A DNA stretch of 52,686 bases from DASQFQ01 sp038238015 (GTDB lineage: Bacteria; Actinomycetota; Thermoleophilia; Solirubrobacterales; Solirubrobacteraceae): the NCBI GenBank assembly GCA_038238015.1, contig JBBRYA010000020.1, positions 1 through 52,686 on the forward strand. The letters run 5' to 3'. Positions within the stretch are counted from its first letter, which is position 1. Each line of letters begins with the position of its first letter. This document shows, one piece after another, positions 14,637 to 22,823 of the stretch. The position numbers and the translations under genes are program-made. The notes under the pieces are model-generated. The model was not told the origin of the DNA, did no database searches, and was given only the letters and a program-made list of their open reading frames with translations.

Positions 14637-15626
14637 CTAGTACGACGCCGCGGCGAGCGGTCCTGTGCCCGCCTCGCTCTGCGGGACATGCTGGTCGGCG
14701 TGGTAGCTCGAGCGCACGAGCGGGCCGGCGGCGATGTGCTCGAAGCCGAGCGCGTAGGCCGCGACCTCGAGCGCCTTGAACTCGTCCGGGTGCCAGTAGC
14801 GCACGACCGGCAGGTGGCGCTCGGTCGGGCGCAGGTACTGGCCCACGGTGAGCACCTGGACGCCGCGCTCGCGCAGCTGCCCGAACGCGTCGACCATCTC
14901 CTCGTGGGTCTCGCCGAGCCCGACCATCAAGCCCGACTTGGTGACGACCTCCTCGCCACCCATCTCCTTGGCGTTTGCGAGCACGCGCAGCGAGCGCGGC
15001 CAGCGCGAGCCGCGGCGGGCGACCGGGTAGAGGCGCGGCACCGTCTCGACGTTGTGGTTGAACACGTCGGGGCGCTCGGCGATGACGCGGGCGAGCGGCA
15101 TCTCCTCGCCGCGGAAGTCGGGCGTCAGCACCTCGACCTTGCACAGCGGCGCCTGCATCCGGATCGAGCGGATCACGCCGACGAACGCGCTCGCCCCGAG
15201 GTCGGGCAGGTCGTCGCGGTCGACGCTCGTGATGACCGCGTGGCGCAGCCCCATCTTCGCGACCGACCGCGCGACGCGCAGCGGCTCGAGCGGGTCGTTC
15301 CAGGTCGGCTTGCCGGTCTTGACGTTGCAGAACCCGCAGCGCCGGGTGCAGGTGTCGCCGAGGATCATGAAGGTCGCGGTGCCGCGCTCCCAGCACTCGC
15401 CGACGTTCGGGCAGGCGGCCTCCTGGCAGACCGTGTGCAGGCCCTCGTCGCGGATCAGCTGGGTCAGCTCGCGGTACTTCGGGCCGCCCGGCGGCGGGAC
15501 CTTGAACCACGGCGGCTTGCGCCCGCGGTGCGGCTCGACCGTGTCCCCGAGGACCTTGCGGACGTCCATCCCGCCCGGGTTTGCGCGCGAGCGGGTGACA
15601 TGGATGCGCTCCGGGACCTCGCTCAC
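14637..15626 (-). CDS. lipA: lipoyl synthase
   Basis: 329 aa, radical-SAM enzyme that inserts two sulfur atoms into protein-bound octanoyl groups to form lipoyl cofactors. Both iron-sulfur sites are visible: the auxiliary cluster motif C-x4-C-x5-C (CQEAACPNVGEC, about residues 68-79) and the SAM cluster motif C-x3-C-x2-C (CTRRCGFC). The C-terminal RSSYHA closes the auxiliary site. The GTG start at 15624-15626 lies 7 nt after TAACCT, so the mRNA is probably leaderless. lipB lies about 1.2 kb upstream on the same strand, separated by a DUF4394-like gene, and two lipoyl-dependent E2 proteins follow further along. Confidence 0.96.
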   Translation of the reverse strand: MSEVPERIHVTRSRANPGGMDVRKVLGDTVEPHRGRKPPWFKVPPPGGPKYRELTQLIRDEGLHTVCQEAACPNVGECWERGTATFMILGDTCTRRCGFCNVKTGKPTWNDPLEPLRVARSVAKMGLRHAVITSVDRDDLPDLGASAFVGVIRSIRMQAPLCKVEVLTPDFRGEEMPLARVIAERPDVFNHNVETVPRLYPVARRGSRWPRSLRVLANAKEMGGEEVVTKSGLMVGLGETHEEMVDAFGQLRERGVQVLTVGQYLRPTERHLPVVRYWHPDEFKALEVAAYALGFEHIAAGPLVRSSYHADQHVPQSEAGTGPLAAASY

Positions 15627-15633
15627 CCGCCCG

Positions 15634-15639
15634 AGGTTA
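15634..15639 (-). promoter_or_regulatory. -10 (TAACCT) of leaderless lipA promoter
   Basis: Minus-strand TAACCT ends exactly 7 nt before the GTG start of lipA, inside the 23-bp gap to the upstream gene. lipA can thus be transcribed independently of the lipB run. Confidence 0.5.
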
Positions 15640-15649
15640 GCGGTCCGCC

Positions 15650-16807
15650 CTAGCCGAGCCTGACCGTCTGGCGCTGCCGGCTGAGGTTCCCGCCGGCGTC
15701 GCGCGCGCGCACGTTCAGTGTGGTGCTCAGCCCGTGCCCTGCGCGCGCGGCTCGCTTGCCGCGCGCGGTCGGCGTGAACGCGATGCGGTCCTTGCCCGGT
15801 CGGCGCACCAGCCCGTTGCCGCGCGCGAGCACGCCCCCGCCCTTAGCGGTCAGCGTGCCCTCGGCGCTGCACCACTCCGAGCATGAGAAGGCGATCGTGA
15901 ACGGGTTGCCCACGCGCCGGACCGGCACCCGGATGCCGAAGTCGACCAGCAGCGACGGCGCCCGCGTGTCGTCGGGGACCGAGCCGGCCGCCGCGATCGC
16001 CCGCACCTGGCTGCCCGACAGGCCGCGGTTGCCGAGCCCGGTCGAGAGCTGATTTGAGGCCGGCCTCGCGCGACCTGTACGGAGGTCGACGATGAAGAGG
16101 TCGGCGACGCCCTTGCGGGCAGCGCTCAGGAAGGCACGCCCGTCAGCGGCGATGTCGAAGCCGACCGGGTCCGAGAAGTCCAGGCCGAGCGGCCCGACCG
16201 TCGTCAGCGTGCCGCTGTCGGCCGGGTCCTGGAGCGCCAGCACGTTGCGGCGCGTATCGATCCCGTAGAGCTGGGTGCTGCCGGGCGGTGCGCTGATGTT
16301 CGTGTAGGCGGAGCCGACGATCTCCGGGCTCGTGCCGGCGCCGGAGTCGCCGGCCTTGTAGGCGAGCTGTCCGCCGTCGCCCTCGACCTTGCCGGTCTCG
16401 GGGTTCACCCGGAGGTTCTGCCCGATGTCCGAGACGACGCGCAGCCGGTCGGTCACCGGGTTGAAGTCGAGGCCGAAGCTCTTGCCGGCGAGCGGGGGCG
16501 AGAGCGGGTCGCCGACCGGTCGCGCCTGACCGGAGCCGGGGTAGATGACGTAGATCCGGCTCGCGCTGCTGAGGCCGTAGAGCTGCCCGCCGCCGTTGGG
16601 CCGAACGTCGAGCGCGACGATCGATTCCTTGGGGCCCAGACCGCTGAGGCGCACGCTGCTGCGGATTGCCTGCGGCGAATCCGACTGGAAGGTCACGAGC
16701 TGGTCGTTCAGCGTGATGGCGTAGAAGGACTCGGCCGCGGAGGCGGCCGACACACCGGCAGTGAGGGCGGCGACGGCCGCGGCGAGCGAGAGAGTGAGGC
16801 GGCGCAT
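15650..16807 (-). CDS. secreted DUF4394-like beta-propeller protein
   Basis: 385 aa with a clear signal peptide (MRRLTLSLAAAVAALTAGVSA, cut near AESF). The body has repeated segments such as LYGLSSASRIYVI, LRVNPETGKVEGDGGQLAY and GIDTRRNVLALQDP that match the DUF4394 pattern, probably a beta-propeller exposed outside the cell. The last 100 residues form an Ig-like or fibronectin-like extension with two Cys in SCSEWCSAEG, likely disulfide-bonded. Function unknown. It sits between lipB and lipA, though nothing suggests a role in lipoate metabolism. Confidence 0.82.
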   Translation of the reverse strand: MRRLTLSLAAAVAALTAGVSAASAAESFYAITLNDQLVTFQSDSPQAIRSSVRLSGLGPKESIVALDVRPNGGGQLYGLSSASRIYVIYPGSGQARPVGDPLSPPLAGKSFGLDFNPVTDRLRVVSDIGQNLRVNPETGKVEGDGGQLAYKAGDSGAGTSPEIVGSAYTNISAPPGSTQLYGIDTRRNVLALQDPADSGTLTTVGPLGLDFSDPVGFDIAADGRAFLSAARKGVADLFIVDLRTGRARPASNQLSTGLGNRGLSGSQVRAIAAAGSVPDDTRAPSLLVDFGIRVPVRRVGNPFTIAFSCSEWCSAEGTLTAKGGGVLARGNGLVRRPGKDRIAFTPTARGKRAARAGHGLSTTLNVRARDAGGNLSRQRQTVRLG

Positions 16808-16838
16808 GGCCTCTCGTCTTCCCCCTGGCGTGTCGCCG

Positions 16839-17519
16839 CTAACCCACGGATGCGGAGACCGGCGAGGCGAGGCGCTCAGGCGCCACCAGGCGCTCGTGCA
16901 GGCCGAAGGCCGCGCAGAACGCGTGTGCCATGCGGCGGCGGAAGCACTCGAGGTGCTCGCCCTCGCCGGTCTCCCTCGTCACCGACGTCATGCGCACACC
17001 CTCGAGGCCGCACGGCACGACCCACTCGAACGGCTGCAGGTCATTGTCGACGTTGATGGCGAAGCCGTGGGTCGTGACGCCGCGCGACACGTGGACGCCG
17101 ATCGAGCCGATCTTGCGGTCCTGCACCCACACGCCCGTCAGGCCTTCGCGCGGCCCGGCCGCGATCTCCTCCTCGGCCAGTGCCGCGACGATCGCCTCCT
17201 CCATCGTGCGCAGGTAGGCGACGACGTCGGTGATGGGCATGATCGGATAGCCCACGAGCTGGCCGGGCCCGTGGTAGGTCAGCTTCCCGCCGCGGTCGGT
17301 CTGGACCACGTCGATGCCCTGCGAGCGGTACCAGGCCTCGCCCATCGGCAGCTCGCCCGGCTCCGAGCGGCGGCCGCGCGTGTAGACGGGCGGGTGCTCG
17401 AGCAACAGCAGCACGCCCGGCAGCTCTCCGGCCTGCACGCGCTCGCGCAGGCGCTCCTGCAGCGCGACGCCGTCGTGGTACTCGACGCGGCCGAGGTGGC
17501 AGACCCAGAGCTCGCTCAT
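16839..17519 (-). CDS. lipB: lipoyl(octanoyl) transferase
   Basis: 226 aa. Transfers octanoyl groups from acyl carrier protein to lipoyl domains of E2 proteins, the step before LipA. Family motifs visible are the HPPVYTRGRR region, the substrate-pocket GGKLTYHGPGQLVGYP, the Lys in KIGSIGVHV and the acyl-thioester Cys in VVPCGLEG (about residue 183). The ATG at 17517-17519 overlaps the stop of the E2 gene by 4 bp (ATGA), so it is translated together with the complex it modifies. Confidence 0.95.
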   Translation of the reverse strand: MSELWVCHLGRVEYHDGVALQERLRERVQAGELPGVLLLLEHPPVYTRGRRSEPGELPMGEAWYRSQGIDVVQTDRGGKLTYHGPGQLVGYPIMPITDVVAYLRTMEEAIVAALAEEEIAAGPREGLTGVWVQDRKIGSIGVHVSRGVTTHGFAINVDNDLQPFEWVVPCGLEGVRMTSVTRETGEGEHLECFRRRMAHAFCAAFGLHERLVAPERLASPVSASVG

Positions 17520-18871
17520 CCCCACCACTCCAGCCGCTTGCGCAGCGCCGTGAGGAACTGCGCCGCCAGCGCGCCGTCGAGCGCGCGGTGGTCCCAGGAC
17601 ATGCAGAGGTAGGTCATGTGGCGGACCGCGATCGAGTCGTTCCCCCGCTCGTCGGTGAGCACCACGGCGCGCTTGACCACCGCTTCCGTGTCGAGGATCG
17701 CCACCTGCGGGAGGTTGATCACCGGCGTGGCCATGATCGAGCCGAAGCCGCCGGGGTTGGTGATCGTGAACGTGCCGCCGCGCACGTCATCGGGGGTCAG
17801 CGCGTTGTCGCGGGCCTTGCGCGCGAGTCCCTTGATCTCGGTGCCGAGGCCCTCGATGCTGAGGTTCTGCGCGTCGCGGATGACGGGGACGATCAAGCCT
17901 CCCTCGCCGAGCGAGACCGCGATCCCGAGGTGGACGGCCTCGTGCTGGGTGAGCGTCTCGCCGTCGAGCGTGGCGTTGAGCGCCGGGAAGTCCTGCAGCA
18001 CCTCGATCGTCGCCCGCGCCACGTAGGGCAGCCAGGTCATGCCGCTACGCTCGCGCTCGGCCGCGACCCCGGTCATGTCGGCCTCGACGATCGTGGTGCA
18101 GGTCGCCGCGGTGCGCAGCGAGTCGACCATCGCCCGCCCGATCGACTGGCGTATGCGGGAGAGCGGCGCGCCCGGCGGCGCGTCCGCTGCGGCCTGCGTG
18201 CGCCCGAGCCGCGACGGGCGCGGCGGACGTGCGACGGGCGCGTCGGGCTTATACGGGCTCTCGATGTGCATGGGCGGCTCGGCTGCCGCGCCGCCGTTTC
18301 CTGTGCCCGACTGGGTATCGAGGAAGGCCATGACGTCCTGCTTGCGCACGCGCCCGCCGCGGCCGGTGCCCTCAATCGCCTCGAGGTCGAGGCCGTGCTC
18401 GACGGCCATCCGCATCACCACCGGCGAGTAGCGCCGCGGGCCCGACCTGCGCACCTCCGGCGTGCCGCGCTGGGCGGTGCCGGCGTGGTTCTCATCTGTG
18501 TCGCCCTGCAGCTCGCCGGCGTCGCCCTCGGCCGCCAGCGCCACGCCGGCCTCGCCCGCGGGCTCGGCGGTCGAGGAGGCGTTCTCGGCGACGTGCGCCT
18601 CGCCGGGTTTGGCGTCGGTGGCGATGCGCGCCATCACGACGCCGACGTCGACGGTCTCGCCGACCTGCACGAGGACCTCCTGCACGCGCCCGCTCGCGGG
18701 CGACTCCACGTCGGTGTCGATCTTGTCGGTCGAGATCGACGCGATGATCTCGTCGGCCTCGACCCAGTCGCCGGGCTGCTTCTTCCACTCGACGACGGTG
18801 CCCTCGGCGACCGAGACGCCCATCTGGGGCATCGTCACGTCGGCCAGAATCTCAATAGGCGAGGAGCTCAC
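17516..18871 (-). CDS. 2-oxoacid dehydrogenase E2 (dihydrolipoamide acyltransferase), complex 1
   Basis: 451 aa core enzyme of a 2-oxoacid dehydrogenase complex. One lipoyl domain (about residues 12-88) has the lipoylated Lys in TDKIDTD. A flexible linker follows, then a peripheral-subunit-binding domain (YSPVVMRMAVEHGLDLEAI onward, about 145-180), and the C-terminal acyltransferase domain with the catalytic motif DHRALDG. The set resembles branched-chain 2-oxoacid dehydrogenases more than the second complex does, but substrate assignment from sequence is uncertain. The GTG start overlaps the E1-beta stop by 20 bp; an internal ATG (MPQMG) 13 codons on is the alternative start. Confidence 0.92.
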   Translation of the reverse strand: MSSSPIEILADVTMPQMGVSVAEGTVVEWKKQPGDWVEADEIIASISTDKIDTDVESPASGRVQEVLVQVGETVDVGVVMARIATDAKPGEAHVAENASSTAEPAGEAGVALAAEGDAGELQGDTDENHAGTAQRGTPEVRRSGPRRYSPVVMRMAVEHGLDLEAIEGTGRGGRVRKQDVMAFLDTQSGTGNGGAAAEPPMHIESPYKPDAPVARPPRPSRLGRTQAAADAPPGAPLSRIRQSIGRAMVDSLRTAATCTTIVEADMTGVAAERERSGMTWLPYVARATIEVLQDFPALNATLDGETLTQHEAVHLGIAVSLGEGGLIVPVIRDAQNLSIEGLGTEIKGLARKARDNALTPDDVRGGTFTITNPGGFGSIMATPVINLPQVAILDTEAVVKRAVVLTDERGNDSIAVRHMTYLCMSWDHRALDGALAAQFLTALRKRLEWWG

Positions 18872-19817
18872 GGCAGGCCTCCTTCACGTCGTCGACCTGG
18901 GGCAGGACGGCCTGCTCGAGCGTGGGCGAGAACGGGATCGGTACGTCGGGGCTCGCGACCCGGACGACCGGGCCGTCGAGGTCCTCCCACGCGCGCTCGG
19001 CGATCAGCGCGGCGACCTCGGCGCCTGCCGCGCAGGTCATGTTCGCCTCGTCGAGGATCACGACCTTGGAGGTCTTGCGCACCGACGCGAGGATCGCCTC
19101 GACGTCCAGGGGCACGAGCGAGCGCAGGTCGAGGACCTCGACCGAGGCGCCGTCGAGATCCTCGGTGGCCTCGAGCGCGGTGTGCACCATCGCTCCGTAG
19201 GCGATGACCGTCAGGTCGGTGCCCGCGCGGGCGACGCGCGCGCTGAACGGCGTCTCGTAGCGGCCCTCGGGCACCTCGCCCTTGACGCGGCGGTAGAGGT
19301 GCTTGTGCTCCATGTAGACGACGGGGTTCGGGTCGCGGATGGCCGAGATCAGCAGGCCCTTGGCGTCCTCGGCGGTCGAGGGCGCGACAACCTTCAGGCC
19401 GGGCGCGTGCATGAACCACGCCTCGGGGTTCTGGGAGTGGAACGGGCCACCGGAGAACCCGCCGCCGGAGGGCAGCCGGACGGTGATGTTCACCGACAGC
19501 CCCTGCCGGTAGAACATCTTCCCCGCGACGTTGACGAGCTGGTCGAAGCCGCAGGAGATGAAGTCGGAGAACTGCATCTCGGTGATCGGGCGCAGGCCCT
19601 CGCAGGCGGCGCCGATCGCCGTCCCGATGATCCCGGACTCCGCGAGCGGCGTGTCCATCACCCGCTGCGCGCCGAACTCCTCGAAGAAGCCGTCGGTGAC
19701 CTTGAAGGCCCCGCCGAAGGCGCCGATGTCCTCGCCCATCACGAACACGCGCTCGTCGGCGCGCATCTCCTCGCGCATCGCGTCGGAGATCGCCTGCAGG
19801 TAGGTCATGGTGGGCAT
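18852..19817 (-). CDS. 2-oxoacid dehydrogenase E1 beta subunit, complex 1
   Basis: 321 aa. Pairs with the E1-alpha gene upstream to form the thiamine-diphosphate decarboxylase. It has the family N-terminus (TYLQAISDAMREEM), GEDIGAFGGAFKVT with the cofactor-activating Glu region, PLAESGIIGTAIGAA, and QFSDFISCGFDQLVN. The C-terminal transketolase-like domain ends in LPQVDDV. The ATG at 19815-19817 shares one base with the E1-alpha stop (TGATG), giving translational coupling in the alpha-beta-E2-lipB run. Confidence 0.93.
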   Translation of the reverse strand: MPTMTYLQAISDAMREEMRADERVFVMGEDIGAFGGAFKVTDGFFEEFGAQRVMDTPLAESGIIGTAIGAACEGLRPITEMQFSDFISCGFDQLVNVAGKMFYRQGLSVNITVRLPSGGGFSGGPFHSQNPEAWFMHAPGLKVVAPSTAEDAKGLLISAIRDPNPVVYMEHKHLYRRVKGEVPEGRYETPFSARVARAGTDLTVIAYGAMVHTALEATEDLDGASVEVLDLRSLVPLDVEAILASVRKTSKVVILDEANMTCAAGAEVAALIAERAWEDLDGPVVRVASPDVPIPFSPTLEQAVLPQVDDVKEACRELLAY

Positions 19818-20884
19818 CAGCGCTCGCCACCGCTCGCGAATCCGCTCCACGGCGCCGCGCCGTCCTCCAGCAGCGCCGGCTCGTCGGCGAACACCCGCTC
19901 GGTGGCGGTCTCCCCGGCCGGCATCGCCATGGCCAGCGCCGTCTCGACGGCAGCCTCGATCTCCGTCGCGACCTCGGCGCGCAGCGCGTCGACGTCGACG
20001 CCGAGGGCCTGCACGCGCGCGACCTGGCGGTCGATCGGGTCCTTGGCCCGCCACTCCTGCACCTGCTCGACCGGGACGTACTTCATGTCGTCGTGGGCGG
20101 CGTGGCCGTGCATCCGCATGGTCACGGCCTCGATCAGCGTCGGGCCCTCGCCGGCGATGGCGCGCTCGCGCGCCTGGCGCGTGACCTCAAAGGTCGCCTC
20201 GACGTCGTTGCCGTCCACCTTCACGCCCGGCATGCCGTAGGCCGCGGCGCGCTCCACCGGGTCGACAGCGAACTGCGCGTCAAGCGGCGTCGAGTAGGCG
20301 TACTGGTTGTTCTCGAGGATGAAGACCACCGGGAGCTTCTGCACCCCAGCCCAGTTCATCGCCTCGTGGAAGTCGCCGCGCGAGGTCGAGCCGTCGCCGA
20401 ACCAGGTCAGCGCCGCGCGCGCCTCCCCGCGCAGCTTGAACGCCATCGCCAGCCCGGCGGCGACGAGCATCATGTCTGGGAGCATCGAGACCATGCCGAC
20501 GCAGCCCTTGGTGCGGTCGCCGAAGTGCACGTTGCCGTCGCGCCCGCCGGTGATGCCACCGTCGCGGCCCATGTACTGGCCGAGGATGCGCTCCAGCGGC
20601 ACGCCGCGGATGATGTGGGCGGCGAGATCGCGGTGCAGGATGCACAGCCGGTCCTGCGAGGCCATCGCCCACGCCGGGCCCGCCGAGACCGCCTCCTGGC
20701 CGAAGCCGTCGTAGAAGGAGCCCGGGACCTTGCCCTGGCGGTAGAGGCGCATCGCGCGCTCCTCGATGCCGCGCATCGTGAGCATCGCGCGCAGCAGTCC
20801 GGCGCGATCCTCCGTGGTCAGGTGCTCCGATACGTCTGGCAGAGGCCCGGGAGGACTCCCGGTCTGAGCGGCTTCGGTCGCCAT
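19817..20884 (-). CDS. 2-oxoacid dehydrogenase E1 alpha subunit, complex 1
   Basis: 355 aa, thiamine-diphosphate-binding subunit. The cofactor motif starts at GDGSTSRGDFHEAMNWA and ends at ENNQYAYS. A phosphorylation-loop-like MHGHAAHDD follows, closer to branched-chain/acetoin-type E1 than to the RFRGHSMADPE form of the second complex. A purine-rich AAAGGGAG lies about 10 nt before the ATG, so this operon has a Shine-Dalgarno-led leader in contrast to many neighbours. It is the first gene of the run alpha-beta-E2-lipB. Substrate could be branched-chain 2-oxoacids or pyruvate. Confidence 0.92.
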   Translation of the reverse strand: MATEAAQTGSPPGPLPDVSEHLTTEDRAGLLRAMLTMRGIEERAMRLYRQGKVPGSFYDGFGQEAVSAGPAWAMASQDRLCILHRDLAAHIIRGVPLERILGQYMGRDGGITGGRDGNVHFGDRTKGCVGMVSMLPDMMLVAAGLAMAFKLRGEARAALTWFGDGSTSRGDFHEAMNWAGVQKLPVVFILENNQYAYSTPLDAQFAVDPVERAAAYGMPGVKVDGNDVEATFEVTRQARERAIAGEGPTLIEAVTMRMHGHAAHDDMKYVPVEQVQEWRAKDPIDRQVARVQALGVDVDALRAEVATEIEAAVETALAMAMPAGETATERVFADEPALLEDGAAPWSGFASGGER

Positions 20885-20990
20885 CTGGCGTGATCTCCCT
20901 TTCCGTGTCGCACGTCCGGGATCCTCCGTCCGTGCTCCCTCAATGGGCTTCGCGGGGTCTCCGCGAGGCGCCGCGGCAAGGGTAGAGCAC

Positions 20991-20996
20991 TAGGCT
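20991..20996 (+). promoter_or_regulatory. -10 (TAGGCT), leaderless promoter
   Basis: TAGGCT is followed by 6 nt and the GTG at 21003. It sits in the 118-bp divergent region between E1-alpha and the membrane-protein gene. Confidence 0.45.
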
Positions 20997-21002
20997 GACT
21001 GA

Positions 21003-21602
21003 GTGGAGCGGTCGTCGCTCGAGCGCGGAGGGCTGCAGCGGATGCGCTGGCGCATGCGCGGCGCGTGGTTGTGGCCGTCGTTCGTGGGGCTGACGCTGGC
21101 CGAGGCGGTGCTGGTGACGCGCCTCCCGTTCGCCGGAGAAGGGCCGCGCGGGCTCGTGCCGGGGCTGCTGCTCGCGGGCTTCACGAACCTCTTCTGCGTC
21201 GCCGTCGTGGCGCCGCTGATCGCCCGCCGCCTGCGCACGCGCCGTCCCGACCTCCCGAAGCTGATCGCTGAGAACTACACGGGCACGGCGCTGGTCTGGA
21301 GCGTCGCCGCGGCCTTCCTCGTCGCGGGCCTCGCGCACCGCCCCGCCGTGGCGGCCCAGCACGCCGACGCGCGCGCGCAGTTCGCGGCCGTGCACGACTA
21401 CGTGACCTCGCAGGCGCCCGAGTACCGCGCCGGGCTGGGCGCGATGGACTCACGCCGGCTCGCTCCCCGCTACTACCGCACCTGCGTGCCCGGGCCGGAC
21501 CCGCAGCGCTGGCTGTGCCTGTTCGTGGCGACTGACCAGAGCCCGGCCGGGGTCACGCTCGACCCCGACCGCCAGCCGAACTTCCGCAGCATCGGGCGCT
21601 GA
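21003..21602 (+). CDS. uncharacterised actinobacterial membrane protein
   Basis: 199 aa. A basic N-terminus (MERSSLERGGLQRMRWRMRGAW) leads into two or three hydrophobic helices (about residues 20-40, 50-72 and 95-112), then a soluble C-terminal part that ends with a two-Cys segment (YYRTCVPGPDPQRWLCLFV), possibly disulfide-linked outside the membrane. I recognise the N-terminal pattern from uncharacterised actinobacterial proteins but know no function. The GTG start is supported by the leaderless promoter at 20991-20996. It stands alone, convergent with the MFS exporter. Confidence 0.72.
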   Translation: MERSSLERGGLQRMRWRMRGAWLWPSFVGLTLAEAVLVTRLPFAGEGPRGLVPGLLLAGFTNLFCVAVVAPLIARRLRTRRPDLPKLIAENYTGTALVWSVAAAFLVAGLAHRPAVAAQHADARAQFAAVHDYVTSQAPEYRAGLGAMDSRRLAPRYYRTCVPGPDPQRWLCLFVATDQSPAGVTLDPDRQPNFRSIGR

Positions 21603-21608
21603 GCGCAT

Positions 21609-22823
21609 CTAGGCACGTCTCAGCCCGCGCACCTCGGGCACGGCGAGCACCGCGAGCGTCGCGACGAGCAGGAGCGCGGCAGCCGACCACACCGCCGCCT
21701 CGGTGCCGATGGCGGCGGCCAGCGGACCCGCCACGACGACGCCGATCGGGGCGAGCGCGAAGGAGCCGAGCGCGTCGTAGGAGTAGACGCGCGACAGCAC
21801 CGGCCCCGGCACGTTGGACTGCATCGCCGTGTCCCACTGGATGCCGAACAGCTCGATCCCGAAGCCGGCCAGGACCGCCGCCGCTGCGAGCGCCGCCACC
21901 GGCGCCGCGAGCCCGAGCAGCACGAGCAGCGGGAGGCTGAGCAGCACGCCGACGGACGCCGTGACCAGCGGTCGCGACGGCTGGAAGCGCAGCCCCACCA
22001 GCGCCCCAAGCAGCAGCCCTGCGCCCTGGGCGGCCAGCACGCCGCCCCAGGCCGCCGCTCCGCCCAGGTGGTCGCGCGCGATCACCGGGCCGAGCACGAG
22101 CACGGCGCCGTTCGCGGCCGCGTTGACCACCGAGATCTGCGCCACGATCGTCCACAGCCAGCGGCGCGAGCGAAACTCGCGCCAGCCGGTGCGCAGCTCG
22201 CCGAGCAGCCGTTCGGTGCGCTCCGCCGGGGCCGCGCCGCTGCGCAGGACGGCGAAGCACGCGGCGCTGGCGAAGAACGTCGCGGCGTCGACCGCCAGCG
22301 CGGGCCCGGAGCCCGCCGCGGCCACGAGCAGCCCGCCCACGGCCGCGCCGCCGACCCGGGTGGCATTGACCGAGAGCCGCAGCAGCGCGTTGGCGGACTG
22401 CAGCAGCCGCGCCGGCACGGTCTCGGGCACCAGCCCGAGCGATGCCGGGAGGAAGAACGCGAAGCCGGTCCCGTTGACGGCCTCGAGCACGATCAACTGC
22501 CAGAGCTCGATCTTGCCCGCGATCAGCAGCCCCGCCGCGACCGCCTGCGCCGCCCCGGCGAGCAGGTCGGCGCCCACGATCACGCGCTGGCGCGGGAAGC
22601 GGTCGGCGATCACCCCGCCGGCGAGCAGGAACACGAGCTGCGGGAGCTGGCGAGCGGCGAGCACGAGGCCGAGGCTCGTCGCCGAGCCCGTCACCGTGAG
22701 CACGGCGAACGCCAGCGCCACGACGGCGAGCGCGTCTCCGAACTGCGACATGCCGCGCCCGGCGAACAGCAGCCGAAAGCCGCGATGGGCGAGCGCGCTG
22801 CGCCCGCTCGGGGGCGCCGCCAC
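21609..22823 (-). CDS. MFS transporter (EntS/MFS_3-like exporter)
   Basis: 404 aa with about 12 hydrophobic segments. The loop after segment 2 has the MFS motif GGVIADRFPRQRV (G-x3-D-R-x-R-R type). The overall pattern (FRLLFAGRGMSQFGDAL start) fits the MFS_3 group of drug or siderophore exporters such as EntS. The start is a GTG sharing one base with the stop of the pdh E2 gene (TAGTG), so it is coupled to the pyruvate dehydrogenase operon. Transported compound unknown; an organic acid or acyl compound is a guess from position only. Confidence 0.87.
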   Translation of the reverse strand: MAAPPSGRSALAHRGFRLLFAGRGMSQFGDALAVVALAFAVLTVTGSATSLGLVLAARQLPQLVFLLAGGVIADRFPRQRVIVGADLLAGAAQAVAAGLLIAGKIELWQLIVLEAVNGTGFAFFLPASLGLVPETVPARLLQSANALLRLSVNATRVGGAAVGGLLVAAAGSGPALAVDAATFFASAACFAVLRSGAAPAERTERLLGELRTGWREFRSRRWLWTIVAQISVVNAAANGAVLVLGPVIARDHLGGAAAWGGVLAAQGAGLLLGALVGLRFQPSRPLVTASVGVLLSLPLLVLLGLAAPVAALAAAAVLAGFGIELFGIQWDTAMQSNVPGPVLSRVYSYDALGSFALAPIGVVVAGPLAAAIGTEAAVWSAAALLLVATLAVLAVPEVRGLRRA